A DNA stretch of 39,783 nt from Kordia aestuariivivens (lineage in GTDB: Bacteria; Bacteroidota; Bacteroidia; Flavobacteriales; Flavobacteriaceae), in the NCBI RefSeq assembly GCF_014397005.1, contig NZ_JACGWS010000024.1, positions 1-39,783 on the forward strand, written 5' to 3'. Below, piece after piece: positions 15,736 through 27,700 of this stretch; within the stretch, counting starts at the first letter, position 1; the number at the start of each line of letters is the position of its first letter. The notes below the pieces were generated by a model, which was not told the origin of the DNA, did not search any database, and was given only the letters and a program-made list of their open reading frames with translations. The translations under genes were made by a program, and so were the position numbers.

Positions 15736-17184
15736 TCACTTTAAATCCCAAATAAGTGGAAGGAAGTAATAAACAATCAATGTCAAGAGAATGATGGATA
15801 CAACATTCATCCAAATTCCTTTTTTAACCATATCTTCAATTTTTAAATATCCAGCACCAAAAACTACTGCATTTGGAGGCGTTGCCACAGGAAGCATAAA
15901 CGCACAAGAAGCCGCAACAGTTGCACCAACCATTAGAAAATAAGGATGTATATTTAAAATTGTTGCCAGCGGGATTAATACAGGTAATATCATGGCGGTT
16001 GTTGCCAAATTAGAAGTGATCTCGGTTAAGAAGTTTACTGCTGTTATCAGAATGAATAGTACTAAAAAGAGTGACAATGTTTGAAGGTTTGTCATCTGTT
16101 CTCCAAGCCACAATGCCAAGCCACTAGAATCAAATCCTGATGCTAACGCCATGCCACCACCAAACAATAACAATATTCCCCAAGGTAGTTTTACCGCGTC
16201 TTCCCAAGCGATGATCTTTTTATTTTTTTCTTTACTTGGAAGTATAAATAACAAAATAGCGAAAGCAATTGCAATGATTGTATCGTCAATAGCGGGAATA
16301 AATTGTTTCAGTAAAAAAGACCTGGTAATCCAAGCAAAAGCCGTCAATGCAAAAACGATGAATACGGTTTTCTCTTCATAAGAAACTTTCCCAAGTGCTT
16401 CCAATTGTTTATCTATTTCTTCGCGGCCGCCTGGAAATGCTTTTTGTTTAAACTTAAAAGCAACGCGCGTAAGATATAGCCAACAGATGGTTAATAATAC
16501 GAGTGCTATGGGGAAACCAAAAGAAAACCATTGTGAAAACGTAATTTCAACGCCATACGTTTCTTGTACTACGCCCGCAAGGACTAAATTTGGCGGTGTG
16601 CCAATAAGCGTAGCCATTCCACCAATAGAAGCACTATATGCAATTGCCAACATCAATGCTTTGCCAAAAATTAAGTTTTCATCTTCAACGGTATTTGGAT
16701 TATCTCTTAACTGTGTTACGATTGCCATTCCTACAGGTAAAATCATCACGGCGGTTGCGGTATTTGAAATCCACATGGATAAAAAAGCAGTCGCAATCAT
16801 AAAACCAAGAATAATATTGACCACATTCGTACCTACGAGTTTTATAATAGTAAGCGCAATTCGTTTGTGAAGTTTCCATTTTTCTATCGCGATCGCTAAA
16901 ATAAATCCACCAATAAACAGGAAAATATATTTGTGTCCGTAGGAAGCTGTTGTTTCTTTTAAAGTTAATCCGCCACTTAAAGGAAACAAAACGATCGGCA
17001 ATAATGCAGTAACCGCAATAGGAATTGCTTCAGTAATCCACCAAATGGCTACCCAAACTGCGGAAGCTAAAATGGCATTCGCCGTTGCGCTTAATCCTTC
17101 GGGATGAAAGAATTGTGTAATTATGATAAATAGTGTAGGTCCTAGAACAAGTCCAATATGTTGTTTGGTGAGTTTTAATTTCAT
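15736..17184 (-). CDS. SLC13/DASS-family sodium-coupled anion transporter
   Basis: A 482-residue inner-membrane protein with about a dozen hydrophobic segments. Two inverted halves each carry a family signature, SNTATAVMILPVGMAI in the first half and TSNLATTAMILPVLIP in the second. The WWITEAIPIAVTALLPIV stretch near the N-terminus is typical of DASS/CitT-like carriers. The substrate class is di- or tricarboxylate, or sulfate; the sequence does not decide. Export or uptake of succinate would fit the fermentation genes nearby, but no FNR-like site precedes this gene, so it may not belong to the island's regulon. Confidence 0.9.
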   Translation of the reverse strand: MKLKLTKQHIGLVLGPTLFIIITQFFHPEGLSATANAILASAVWVAIWWITEAIPIAVTALLPIVLFPLSGGLTLKETTASYGHKYIFLFIGGFILAIAIEKWKLHKRIALTIIKLVGTNVVNIILGFMIATAFLSMWISNTATAVMILPVGMAIVTQLRDNPNTVEDENLIFGKALMLAIAYSASIGGMATLIGTPPNLVLAGVVQETYGVEITFSQWFSFGFPIALVLLTICWLYLTRVAFKFKQKAFPGGREEIDKQLEALGKVSYEEKTVFIVFALTAFAWITRSFLLKQFIPAIDDTIIAIAFAILLFILPSKEKNKKIIAWEDAVKLPWGILLLFGGGMALASGFDSSGLALWLGEQMTNLQTLSLFLVLFILITAVNFLTEITSNLATTAMILPVLIPLATILNIHPYFLMVGATVAASCAFMLPVATPPNAVVFGAGYLKIEDMVKKGIWMNVVSIILLTLIVYYFLPLIWDLK

Positions 17185-17612
17185 TCAAATAGTTAATTAA
17201 AAATGTGATCGACAGCATTCTGTGAAGCGATATCAAAATGATAAGCTGCACGTTCAATTATATGCAATCGTATTTCGCATGTAAATTAAGCATAGATTTC
17301 AGAATATTTACAAGACCAATTATAAGTTTTTTGTTTGACAGAATAAAAAAGAGGTTTTTAAAACAAGAAAAATCAAAAATATCCAATTCTTTAACTACTT
17401 TTTCACTCCTATAGTATCTCTAAAAAATAGCGCATAAAATCACAGATTTTGCATTTTCTTCAAAGAATATAAACGATCGCTGACAGATATGTTTTTCTCA
17501 CGACTAACATTTTAAAATCTGTTCAGAAATCATTTTTTTTCACTATTTTACGTAAGTAAAAACCATAGATAGTAGTGCCTATATGGTAATGATTTAAAGA
17601 ATAATACAGTGC
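17185..17612. other. Divergent intergenic region between the transporter and the NRPS locus
   Basis: This 428-nt, very AT-rich stretch separates the minus-strand transporter from the + strand biosynthetic run, so it must hold both promoters. I see no FNR-like site, no convincing TAnnTTTG box at usable spacing, no ORF and no hairpin with a T run. Confidence 0.4.
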
Positions 17613-18782
17613 ATGCTAACAGATCTTCTAGTTAACCGAAAAACATACAATACTCAAAATCATGAGCTTATCAGTTTAATGATCGATGATTTTATAAAAA
17701 GAGACATCCTTCCTTTTCATGCTGAATGGGAAAAAAACGGTATGGTCTCTCGGGAAATTTGGAAACTTACGGGCGAACAAGGCTTGCTCTGTATTGACGT
17801 TCCTGAAAAATATGGAGGCGTTGGATTCGATTTTACCTTTAGTGCATTATTCATAGAAAAACTAGGCTTCTACGGAATCACTGGACCTGGATTTTCGCTG
17901 CATTCAGACATTGTAGCCAATTACATTGTAAACTACGGAACAGAAACACAAAAATACACGTATTTGCCTGAAATGGCGAAAGGAACTAAAATTGGAGCCA
18001 TCGCAATGACGGAACCCAATTGCGGAAGCGATCTATCGAGCATTACAACAACGGCTGTAGACAAAGGTTCGCATTACATCATAAACGGAGAAAAAACATT
18101 TGTAACGAATGGTTTGCTGTGCGATTTTGCAATAGTAGCTGTAAAAACAACGCTGCATGCTGGACATGAAGGAATCACATTAGTACTCATAGATTCAAAT
18201 ACGGAAGGTTTCAGCAAAGGAACTTCATTCAAAAAACTTGGAATGCATGCGCAAGATACATGTTCACTATTTTTTGATAATGTACATGTAAAAAAAGAAC
18301 AAGTTTTACACGGAGAAGGCAAAGGATTTCAATTAATGATGAATGAACTCGCTCGTGAACGATTAACCATTGCAATAGCCAGTATCGGAGCTGCAAAAGG
18401 AGCCATCGAAGAAACTCTAAACTATACTGCAACACGAAAAGCATTTAAAAAACCAATTGCAGGCTTTCAAAACACACAATTCAAATTGGCAGAATGTGCC
18501 GCGCAATTACAAATACATCAGGCTTTCATAGATACCTGTACAGAATTAGAAACACGCAGAGAATTAACTCCTGAATCAGCAGCAATTGCCAAATATTCAG
18601 CATCTGAAATGAGCAACAAAGTTGTGGACGAATGTCTCCAATTATTTGGTGGCTACGGATACATGTGGGAATATCCTATTTCCCGCAGATTTGCTGATAA
18701 CAGAATCTCCAAAATTTATGGAGGTACCAATGAAATCATGAAAATACTAATCGCTAAAAAATTATACAAAGGACTCATATAA
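17613..18782 (+). CDS. Acyl-CoA dehydrogenase, LCAD-like
   Basis: A 389-residue flavoenzyme that would introduce an alpha,beta double bond into an acyl thioester. The FAD/substrate motif AMTEPNCGSD is at 131-140. The C-terminal IYGGTNEIMK (368-377) has Gly where medium-chain enzymes carry the catalytic Glu. As in long-chain and isovaleryl enzymes, the base is probably on helix G, in the EET motif at 266-268 before YTATRKAF. QLFGGYGYMWEYPISR is also LCAD-like. It is the first gene of the + strand run leading into the NRPS genes, 122 nt before the next. It could act on a carrier-protein-bound residue or simply in fatty-acid metabolism. Confidence 0.9.
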   Translation: MLTDLLVNRKTYNTQNHELISLMIDDFIKRDILPFHAEWEKNGMVSREIWKLTGEQGLLCIDVPEKYGGVGFDFTFSALFIEKLGFYGITGPGFSLHSDIVANYIVNYGTETQKYTYLPEMAKGTKIGAIAMTEPNCGSDLSSITTTAVDKGSHYIINGEKTFVTNGLLCDFAIVAVKTTLHAGHEGITLVLIDSNTEGFSKGTSFKKLGMHAQDTCSLFFDNVHVKKEQVLHGEGKGFQLMMNELARERLTIAIASIGAAKGAIEETLNYTATRKAFKKPIAGFQNTQFKLAECAAQLQIHQAFIDTCTELETRRELTPESAAIAKYSASEMSNKVVDECLQLFGGYGYMWEYPISRRFADNRISKIYGGTNEIMKILIAKKLYKGLI

Positions 18783-18904
18783 ACAATCAACAAGTAACAA
18801 AAAGTACACCTAGCATAAATTCCCCTTCAATTAAAAACTAAAAAAATAACCTTAAAACCGTCATTTTTTAATCAGACGTGAAGTCGAAGAAGAGAAAATA
18901 ATTT

Positions 18905-19798
18905 ATGAAAATAGTACAAAGTTTTTGGTCGAAACCAAGTTTGAAATTTAAAGATATAAATGATTTTGACCGTTTCAATGGTGGTTGGCTAGACAAACGT
19001 TATAACTTTATGAGTTGGACACTCAGTTGTTTGCAACTCAATACATTTTACGATCGTGTCGAATTGGTCACGGATGAAGAAGGAGAAGAATTACTAATCC
19101 AAAAACTGAAATTACCGTATAGCTCGGTAAAAATTACACTTGAAAAAGTAAATCACTATCACAACGATTTATGGGCAATTGGGAAATTGCACACATATTC
19201 CATTCAAGACGAACCATTTATGCACATTGATGGAGATGTATTTATCTGGGAGAAATTTGATGAAAAAATAAACAATGCACCTTTAATCGTTCAAAACCTA
19301 GATGCAGACTTACCATTCTACTACCCAATTCTAAACGAAGTTGAAGAAAATCTAAACTACATTCCGAAAGTTGTCAAAGAACAACGGCTCAAAAACAGAA
19401 TCGTAAAATCGTGCAATGCAGGTGTTTTTGGCGGAAATGATATTTCTTTTCTAAAAGAATACTGTAAAAAAGCTTTTGAATTTGTAGACAAAAATGCAGA
19501 CAATTTAAGCAACATAAACGTAGGATATTTTAACTGTATCTACGAACAATACCTGTTTTACTGCATGACAGATTATTACAACAAAGACGTAACTTCCGTG
19601 CTGAGTGAAGCCGAAAAAGGTGTTGAAGGTGTAAAAATTGACTTCAACGGAATTCCTTCCAAAGTAACGTATGCGCATCCTGCAAACTATGCCAAAAAAA
19701 GTCAAACAATCTGCAATCATATCGAACATCGCTTGATGATGGACTATCCAGAACACTATTTTCATATCATCGATTTGTTAAACACACATAAAATTTAA
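18905..19798 (+). CDS. DUF6734 protein, glycosyltransferase-like
   Basis: A 297-residue cytoplasmic protein matching the Bacteroidetes family I know as DUF6734: MKIVQSFWSKPS at the start, YNFMSWTLSCLQLNTFYDRV, then EPFMHIDGDVFIWEKFD. The DGD at 109-111, preceded by a hydrophobic strand, looks like the DxD metal/nucleotide-sugar motif of GT-A glycosyltransferases, although activity is not demonstrated for the family. It stops 5 nt before the LanC-like gene, so the two are coupled. A sugar or similar addition to the product is possible inference. Confidence 0.75.
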   Translation: MKIVQSFWSKPSLKFKDINDFDRFNGGWLDKRYNFMSWTLSCLQLNTFYDRVELVTDEEGEELLIQKLKLPYSSVKITLEKVNHYHNDLWAIGKLHTYSIQDEPFMHIDGDVFIWEKFDEKINNAPLIVQNLDADLPFYYPILNEVEENLNYIPKVVKEQRLKNRIVKSCNAGVFGGNDISFLKEYCKKAFEFVDKNADNLSNINVGYFNCIYEQYLFYCMTDYYNKDVTSVLSEAEKGVEGVKIDFNGIPSKVTYAHPANYAKKSQTICNHIEHRLMMDYPEHYFHIIDLLNTHKI

Positions 19799-19803
19799 CA
19801 GCA

Positions 19804-21753
19804 ATGAAGGAAATAGCACAACTCAAACAAAGTCATTCGTCTGTCAACTCGGCAATTGATTCCTGCGAAATACTCTTGGAAAAACTAAAAGATGCGAAGA
19901 CAGCAATCAATTCGGAAGAACTATTGCGAACTCTATTATTTCAGCTGGATTTGTACACCATACATTCAGATGAAAATCTGTTGAAAAGTGTTCATGAATT
20001 CATGGAATACTATCATGAAAACTGCCAAAAAAGCGATGATGATTACGCGTTCGGAACTGGGAAACTAGGATTTCTATATGTTGCAACAAGACTCTTTGAA
20101 ATTGAAAAAGACAGACATTTTTTAGACAAAGCAATAGTACTCATAGAAGAAAGAATCAACAACTTTATCATTTCGCCATACACTAACAACTCTATTCATT
20201 CAGGACGTTCAGGTTCTCTTTTAGTGTTGAATTATTATGAGGATGTGACAAACGATCCGAAAGCCAAAATTTGGATAAAAGCGCTGTTGCAACAACTAAT
20301 TTCGCAAGGACAATTCTCAGACAAAGGTGTGTTTTGGGAAGATCGTGTTGAAAAACTTCACGGATTATTAAATTTCGAATACGGAAATGCAGGAATTGGA
20401 TATACATTTCTAAAACTAGGAAATAGGTATAAAAACGATGATTTTTTAACGCTTGCTAAGCAAATTTACAAACATCAATGTCAATTTTGGAATGCAGACT
20501 TAGGCTGGAAAGCAACGAAAAAAGGAATAGCTTCTGCGCCAACATACAAAGCTGCTCTAAAAGCCATACAAGAAGAAAATAGCACGTATTTTGAACCGCT
20601 ACTTCACAACATATTTATTCAGGTTGGTGTGACAAAATTTTCGCTTCATCTCTGGAAAACTGTTCAGGATGATGCTTTAAAGTCTGCTGTGATAAAATAT
20701 CTTGCGAATTGCAAAGAAGTATATCTGAACTCAAAAGCGCAACTCTCTATTAAAAAAGCACTCATGTTGGGAACGTTGTTTCTAGAAGCTGCAAAAATAT
20801 TAGAAGACAATCAATATCTAACAGAAGCCAAAGAAATAGCCGATTTCATAAAAAATAAAGAGGTAGAAGAAACAAAAAATGATTTCGATTTCTGTGTTTT
20901 AAAAATAAAAATAGGGCACTTTCAGCTTGCGCTGGAAAACCCTCTGATAGATAATTCGTTAGTGCCAACATGTGATGTTGAAGCAAAAAACAATACAGAA
21001 AAACTCTTGAATCTTGACGTAAAAGAAAATTTACTCAAAAACACATTCAACAGAACGCTCACGTTTTTAAAAACGATTGATGAAAATCTAATCACTGAAT
21101 ATTTAGCACAACCAATAAAAGACAAAGCCGTTTTCGATTTCATTCTATTCATTAAAAAGAAACTAAGCGGATTTCCTCCAATTCAAAAAAAGCAACTCTC
21201 AGAAATATTAAAACTAGAAATCAGTCGCTACAACCTCAAAAAAGGAATTCAAAACTATGCGCACTTAGAAGCGAAAAACATTCATGCCTACCAAACGGTT
21301 CAAGCGTTATTTAACAAACCAGATGAGGAATTAGGAACTACGGTTCTTCAAATCAATAAAAATGCTAAAATGCTAACGACTGATTGGAATTGGGAAGTAA
21401 AACAAGGTGTTTTCTCAGTAGATTCCATACAAAATGAAGCGTCTAAAGCAAACGTATTCTTGCTTCCATATTACAAAAATATAGTGACGGAATACTGGCA
21501 AAATCCATACAATATCGTTTTAAATCATTTTGAAAATCAAACGGAAATAACGGCAGCGATCACTCAGATGAAACAATTCTATATAGCTAAAGATAAAATT
21601 TACATAGATAAATTTTGCCAATATATAATGGCAGAATCAACGTATGCTCTTCAACATTTAGATACGATCATCTTAAACATAATCAAAGAATACATGGCAA
21701 TTGGACTATTAGAAATAGTTCCAAATGCTGCTAAAATTACGCTAGAAAAATGA
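19804..21753 (+). CDS. LanC-like protein lacking the zinc ligands
   Basis: A 649-residue cytoplasmic protein. Residues about 40-300 have the repeating double-helix pattern of lanthionine cyclases and their relatives: DDYAFGTGKLGFLYVATRLF at 78-97, SIHSGRSGSLLVLNYY at 130-145 and NFEYGNAGIGYTFLKLGNRY at 190-209. The WCxG and CHG motifs that bind catalytic zinc in LanC are absent, and the AHG position reads EYG. So it is a degenerate or non-catalytic homologue. The last 100 residues, with YNIVLNHFENQTEITAAI and IIKEYMAIGLLEIV, faintly recall PqqD-type peptide-recognition domains. It overlaps NRPS 1 by 4 nt (ATGA). Function is uncertain; it may scaffold or bind a peptide. Confidence 0.6.
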   Translation: MKEIAQLKQSHSSVNSAIDSCEILLEKLKDAKTAINSEELLRTLLFQLDLYTIHSDENLLKSVHEFMEYYHENCQKSDDDYAFGTGKLGFLYVATRLFEIEKDRHFLDKAIVLIEERINNFIISPYTNNSIHSGRSGSLLVLNYYEDVTNDPKAKIWIKALLQQLISQGQFSDKGVFWEDRVEKLHGLLNFEYGNAGIGYTFLKLGNRYKNDDFLTLAKQIYKHQCQFWNADLGWKATKKGIASAPTYKAALKAIQEENSTYFEPLLHNIFIQVGVTKFSLHLWKTVQDDALKSAVIKYLANCKEVYLNSKAQLSIKKALMLGTLFLEAAKILEDNQYLTEAKEIADFIKNKEVEETKNDFDFCVLKIKIGHFQLALENPLIDNSLVPTCDVEAKNNTEKLLNLDVKENLLKNTFNRTLTFLKTIDENLITEYLAQPIKDKAVFDFILFIKKKLSGFPPIQKKQLSEILKLEISRYNLKKGIQNYAHLEAKNIHAYQTVQALFNKPDEELGTTVLQINKNAKMLTTDWNWEVKQGVFSVDSIQNEASKANVFLLPYYKNIVTEYWQNPYNIVLNHFENQTEITAAITQMKQFYIAKDKIYIDKFCQYIMAESTYALQHLDTIILNIIKEYMAIGLLEIVPNAAKITLEK

Positions 21754-24700
21754 ATAGTAAAGAGCTCATAAATGCACTAAAAAAAGGGGAGATTTCGATA
21801 GAAAGCTATAAGAAATTGCTAGAAAATAAAAGCAATGAAACTGCTGTCGTAAAAGAAATACCAAATCAATTAGATGTTTTAAATGCTAAATTGAAACCAG
21901 TTTCGGCAGAAAAATGCATTCATGAAGTATTTGAAGAAATAGCCGAAAAATATCCGCACAAAATCGCGGTAAGTCATAACGATGAAAGCATTTCGTATGC
22001 TAATTTGAATAAAAAAAGCAATGCGTTAGCGCAAAGCATTCAAAAACGTGGAATCTTACCCGATGCAATTATCGGAATCTACATGAATCGATCCATCGAA
22101 TCAATCATTGCAGTCTTGGGAATTCTAAAAGCAGGCGCAGCATTTCTGCCCTTAGATGTGAACTATCCAACCGCAAGAATTTCATACATCATTCAAAACA
22201 GTAAGCTAAAAATTGTTTTGACAAAAAAAGAGGTTCATGAAAAATTACAAACGGTAAAACAAGGAGCAAACATTGAAGAAATCATTCTAGAAGAAGTAGC
22301 CGAACCAGAAGTTTATAATCTTCAAAAAAACGCGACTTCAACAAATTTAGCATACATCATTTACACATCAGGAACCACAGGATTTCCAAAAGGTGTCATG
22401 GTACAACACAATGGATTTGTAACGATGATCACAGATCAAATACAAAGTTTCTCATGTACGGCAAACGATACCTTTGCGCAATTTGCTTCAATCTCATTTG
22501 ATGCTTCCATTTACGAACTATTTTTAGCATTACTAAGTGGTGGAACGCTTGTCATTATTCCTGAAGACATAAAAAAGAATGGCAAACTATTACGAGACTA
22601 TTTCATTCAAAAAGAAATCACAATAGCAACATTACCACCAACATTAGTGGCAACCATTCCGAAAGAAAAAAAATTACCACTAAAAACGTTGATCACTGCT
22701 GGAGAAGCCGCCAACATTGAAGACGTAAAACACTATTCAAAATACCTGACGTACATAAACGCGTATGGACCGACGGAAACTTCCGTTTGTGCTTCCAGTT
22801 ACACGGTAAATCCGAATACTGATATAGAAGAAATTCCCATAGGAACACCGTTGAGTAATATTCAATTTCACATCTTAGACGTTAATTTAAAGCAAGTTGC
22901 TGTTGGAATTCCAGGCGAATTATACCTTTCGGGAATTGGCGTTGCGAGAGGTTATCTAAACAATCCTGAATTGACGCAAGAACGTTTTTCCATCATAAAT
23001 GGCAAACGAAGTTACAAAACAGGCGATCGGGTTATTTGTAAACCTGACGGGAATGTGTATTTCTTGGGAAGAACAGATCATCAAATCAAAATAAGAGGAT
23101 TTCGAGTAGATCCAGAAGAAATAGAAGTCGTTTTGCAAGAACAAGAAGATGTTCAGAATGCGACAATCATCGCCAAAAAAGTAAACGGAAACTTAAGTTT
23201 ACTCGCGTATTATACGGCTGCTGAAAAAATAAAAAGTCAGGTTTTGAAATCGTTTTTACAAGATCGAGTTCCATCGTACATGCTTCCGCATTTTTTCATA
23301 TTCATAGAAAAAATGCCGTTAACCTTAAACGGGAAAATTGATCGCGAACAGTTACGCAACAAAGAACTTGCACTCGATTTAGACAATCAATATGTGGCGG
23401 CTCAAAATGAAACAGAAAAAGAATTAGTAGCAATATGGGAAGACATTTTAGGAATTGATGCTGTTGGAGTAGAAGATAATTTCTTTGATTTAGGAGGCGA
23501 TTCTATCAAAAATATTCAAGTCATCAACAAGGCTTCAAAATATGGATTGGATTTAAAAAATAAAGACCTTTTCAAACATCAAACCATTCAAGAACTTTCT
23601 AAAAATGTTGCTCTTTTCAAAAACAATGAAACTGAAACTAGCGATGTAAAACCAGCAGAAACTCTCAGTCAAGCTGAAATTGACGCGTTTATAGAAGAAA
23701 ACAATCTCGTTGATCAAAAAGAAAACATTGAAGCCGTTTTTTCGTTGACTTCCTTGCAATTGGGAATTCTATACGAACATCTAAAAGCTTCAAATACAGG
23801 TTTATATTATCTGCAATCGCTTGTTACGATAGAAGAAAAAATCAATTACGAAATTTTTGAAGAAACGATTTCGGAAGTCATTGCACGCTATGACGCGCTT
23901 CGGACAGGTGTATTTTATCAAAATATTGCAAATCCGTTACAAGTAACGTTCAAAAAATGTGAACCCACTATTGAAATTTTAGATTGGCGAACAATTGAGC
24001 ACAAAGAGGAAAAACTAAAACAAACGATTGCTTCTAGAAGGCGACACAGTTTTAACTTAAACAATCCGCCGTTATTTAGAATTTGTTTCATAGAATACGA
24101 TGATACTACTGTAAAACTATTAGTAGAATCGCACCATATCTTAATGGACGGTTGGTCTAACGGAATCTTGCTGAAATATATCTTTAATAGCTATTCAAAA
24201 AAGAAATATCAAACACCATTCAATCCTGTTGCGCCTACTTTATACAGAAATTATGTAGCGCAATTAAAGCATACTCAAAACAAAACACAGGAAAAAATAT
24301 TTTGGGAAGAACACTTAAAAGGATTTGATGAAATTACGCCCTTACCTTTAGAAAACTTAGACAACAAATTACAGCTGAAAAATGCGGTCATGCATAAAGA
24401 AACGAAGTTTTATAATGATTTAACAAACGCTGCAAAATTTACTTCTTTCTCACAATCGAACAGAATTACGCCAAACACAATTACGCTCACAGCATTCTTT
24501 ATCTTACTGAAAAAACTAACCAATAAAGATGATATTTTAATTGGTGGAATCAGCTCAGGGCGATCGCTGCGCGGAATTGACACCAAAGATTCTGTCGGAT
24601 TGCACGTAAATACAACGCCATTTCGTGTGTCTATGCAAGATTCACAACTGATTGATGATTTCCTAAAAAACATCCAAGAAACAAGCTTACAACGCTTAGA

Positions 24701-27700
24701 ATACGAACACACTTCCATTGCAGATATCTATTCCTATTGCGATTACAAATCGCCCGAAGGTTTATTTCAGATTCTATATGGTTTTCAGAATTTTCCAAAA
24801 TATCAGGTTAAAAATCAGGAAACTAAAATTAAAATTTCCAAATTAGAAACCATCGAGCAAGATCATTATCCGTTGGGATTTGCGTTCTCGTTTAGCGACA
24901 ATTTGGAAGTAACTGTAAATTATGATACAAATCGATATTCCGAAAAAACAATTGATACATTCATCTACTATTTCAAAAATATCATTGCATCAATCTTGCA
25001 AAAAGTAGAAAACGAAACCGTTGCGACACTTCCAATTCTCAAAGAAAAAGACATTCAACAAGTAGTCTATGATTGGAATGCAAACGCGTCGCCGATTCCA
25101 ACGATGTGCATGCATGAAGCGGTGGAAAAATACGCAAAGCAAAATCCAAATGCAATTGCGGTTCAAGATGCTTTCAAAAGTATTTCGTACAGTGAATTAA
25201 ACACAAAGAGCAATCAACTCGCAACCTACTTACAAGCGCAAAACATCAAAAAAGGAGATTCGGTAGCAGTTTACCTAGAACGTTCTGTAGATGTCATCAT
25301 TGCTATCACTGGAATCATGAAAGCTGGTGCCGTATATGTTCCGATTGCGATTGCTACGCCTGAAAAACGAATTGCGTATATCTTGGAAAATGCGAACGCA
25401 AAAACACTCATTACACAAGAAAATCTTCAAGAAAAAACACAAGCTTTTCAAAAGGATTTGCAGCACATTATTACGTTTGATTCTGATAGAATTAACGAAT
25501 ATGAAAACAATAATTTAGAAGCTGTTTTGCCTACGGACATTGCATACATCATTTACACATCAGGTTCTACGGGCGTTCCGAAAGGTGTTCCGATTGCGCA
25601 TCGATCATTTGTAAACATGATTGTAGATAAAATCAAGCGATTCGACGTTCAACAAAAAGATGTATTATCGCAAATTACTTCATTATCTTTTGATGCTTCG
25701 CTGTCTGAAATATTTCTAGCATTATTTGCAGGTTCAAAATTGGTGATCATTCCCGAAAACGTCAAAAAATCAGGGACAGAAATTATAGCATATCTAAAAA
25801 CACATCAAATTACGGTGAGTACATTAACACCAGCGTACATTTCGGTATTAGATAAAAAAGAAAAATTACCGCTCAGAACGTTGATTTCAGGAGGCGAAAA
25901 AGCGAAAACGGAAGATGTTGCACATTATACCAAATACCTAAATTACATCAATGCGTATGGACCAACGGAAGCGTCGATTTGTGTGTCTTGTTATAAAGTA
26001 AAATCTGAAAATATTGGACAAAACATCCCGATTGGAAAACCATTGGCGAACACAAAATTATATGTATTGGATAAGCATGAAAACCCGCAACCAATTGGTG
26101 TTCCGGGCGAATTATATATTGGTGGAGTTGGATTAACGAATGGTTATTTAAACAAAAATGAACTCACGAAAAAAGCATTCATAAAAAGTCCTTTTGCAAA
26201 TGCTGAAACGATCTACAAAACAGGAGATCTTGTAAAATGGTTGCCAGATGGAAATTTATTGTTCTTAGAAAGAGCAGATTTTCAAGTGAAAATTAGAGGA
26301 CATCGCATCGAATTGGGCGAAATTGAAAATACGCTACAAAAACATGCTGACGTAAAAGAAAATGTAGTCATTCATAAAACATCGAATACTGAATCCTTTT
26401 TAATCTGTTTCTATTGTGCTGAAAATAATGCAGAATTGGATAGCTTGAAGCTAAAGTCGTTCTTAAAAACGCATCTGCCAGACTATATGATTCCTGCAAA
26501 ATTCATCAAACTAGAAGTGTTGCCATTGACGACCAACGGGAAAATTGATCTTAAAAAATTAAAATCATATCAAGTTACGTTTGCTTCATCCAAAGAAATT
26601 GTTGCGCCGACAAACGAAACAGAACGCAAACTTGCTGAAATCTGGAAAAATGAATTAAAAATAGCGCAGTTAAGTATACACGATAATTTCTATGAACTTG
26701 GTGGCGATTCTATCAAAATCATGAAAATCTTAGGACAGATTCAACACGAATTTGGTCAAAAAATTGAAATCAATGTATTTTCAGACAATGCAACAGTTGC
26801 AATGTTGGCAAGCGTGCTCAGTGCTCATAAAAATAGTGATAGCCAACAAATTCAACCTGCGCCAGTTGCGGAATATTATCCAATGTCCAATACGCAATTA
26901 CGATTTTGGATGCAATACCAAATGGGTTTAAAAATCGTAGCAAACAGCATCAGTGTTTTTAACCTGAATGAAGAAATAGATAAAGAAACTTTTGAGTTGG
27001 CAATTAATCTTTGCATTCAGAAACATGAAATCTTAAGAACTGCTTTTATTGAAATCGAGAAAACTCCAAAACAAAAAATACTTCCCGCAACTGCTTTTGA
27101 ATTTTTCTTGTCTTCGCAAGATATAACTCGGAGTGAAGACTGGAAAAAGGAAGTGATTCAATTGGCAAATAAAGTGTCTTCTGAACCATTTGATTTGTCA
27201 AATCCGCCATTAATAAAAGGACAATTACTAAAAGTAAAACAGGAAAAATATGTTTTCTTATTAACCTTACATCACAGTATTGTTGATGGTTGGTCTATAA
27301 AATTACTATTTGAAGAAATCACAGAGAACTATAAAAAACTACGCGAACAAACAACGTACAAACCAACTCCTTTGCGAATTCATTACAAAGATTACAGTGT
27401 TTGGTTACAATCGCAATTGGCTGGAGATTTAGGAGCAAAAGCATTGGGTTTCTGGAAGAACCAGTATTCAAATGGTGTGAAAGATTTTCACTTTCCAACA
27501 GATTACGAACGAAAAAAAGAAAAAACGACCGAAGGCAAACGCATCGCTTTAGAAATACATCAAGATAAATTTTCTAAACTGAAAGAAATTGCAGAAACTG
27601 AAAATGCAAGTTTATATATGGTGCTTTTAAGTCTCATAAATGTCAGTTTGGCGCGGCACACAAATAGCAATGAAATTACGGTAAGAACACCAGTTCATGG

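Noticed and set aside
19804-21753. A functional class I lanthipeptide cyclase and thus a lanthipeptide cluster.
   Set aside because: The zinc-binding Cys and His motifs are missing and no LanB or LanM dehydratase is in the window.
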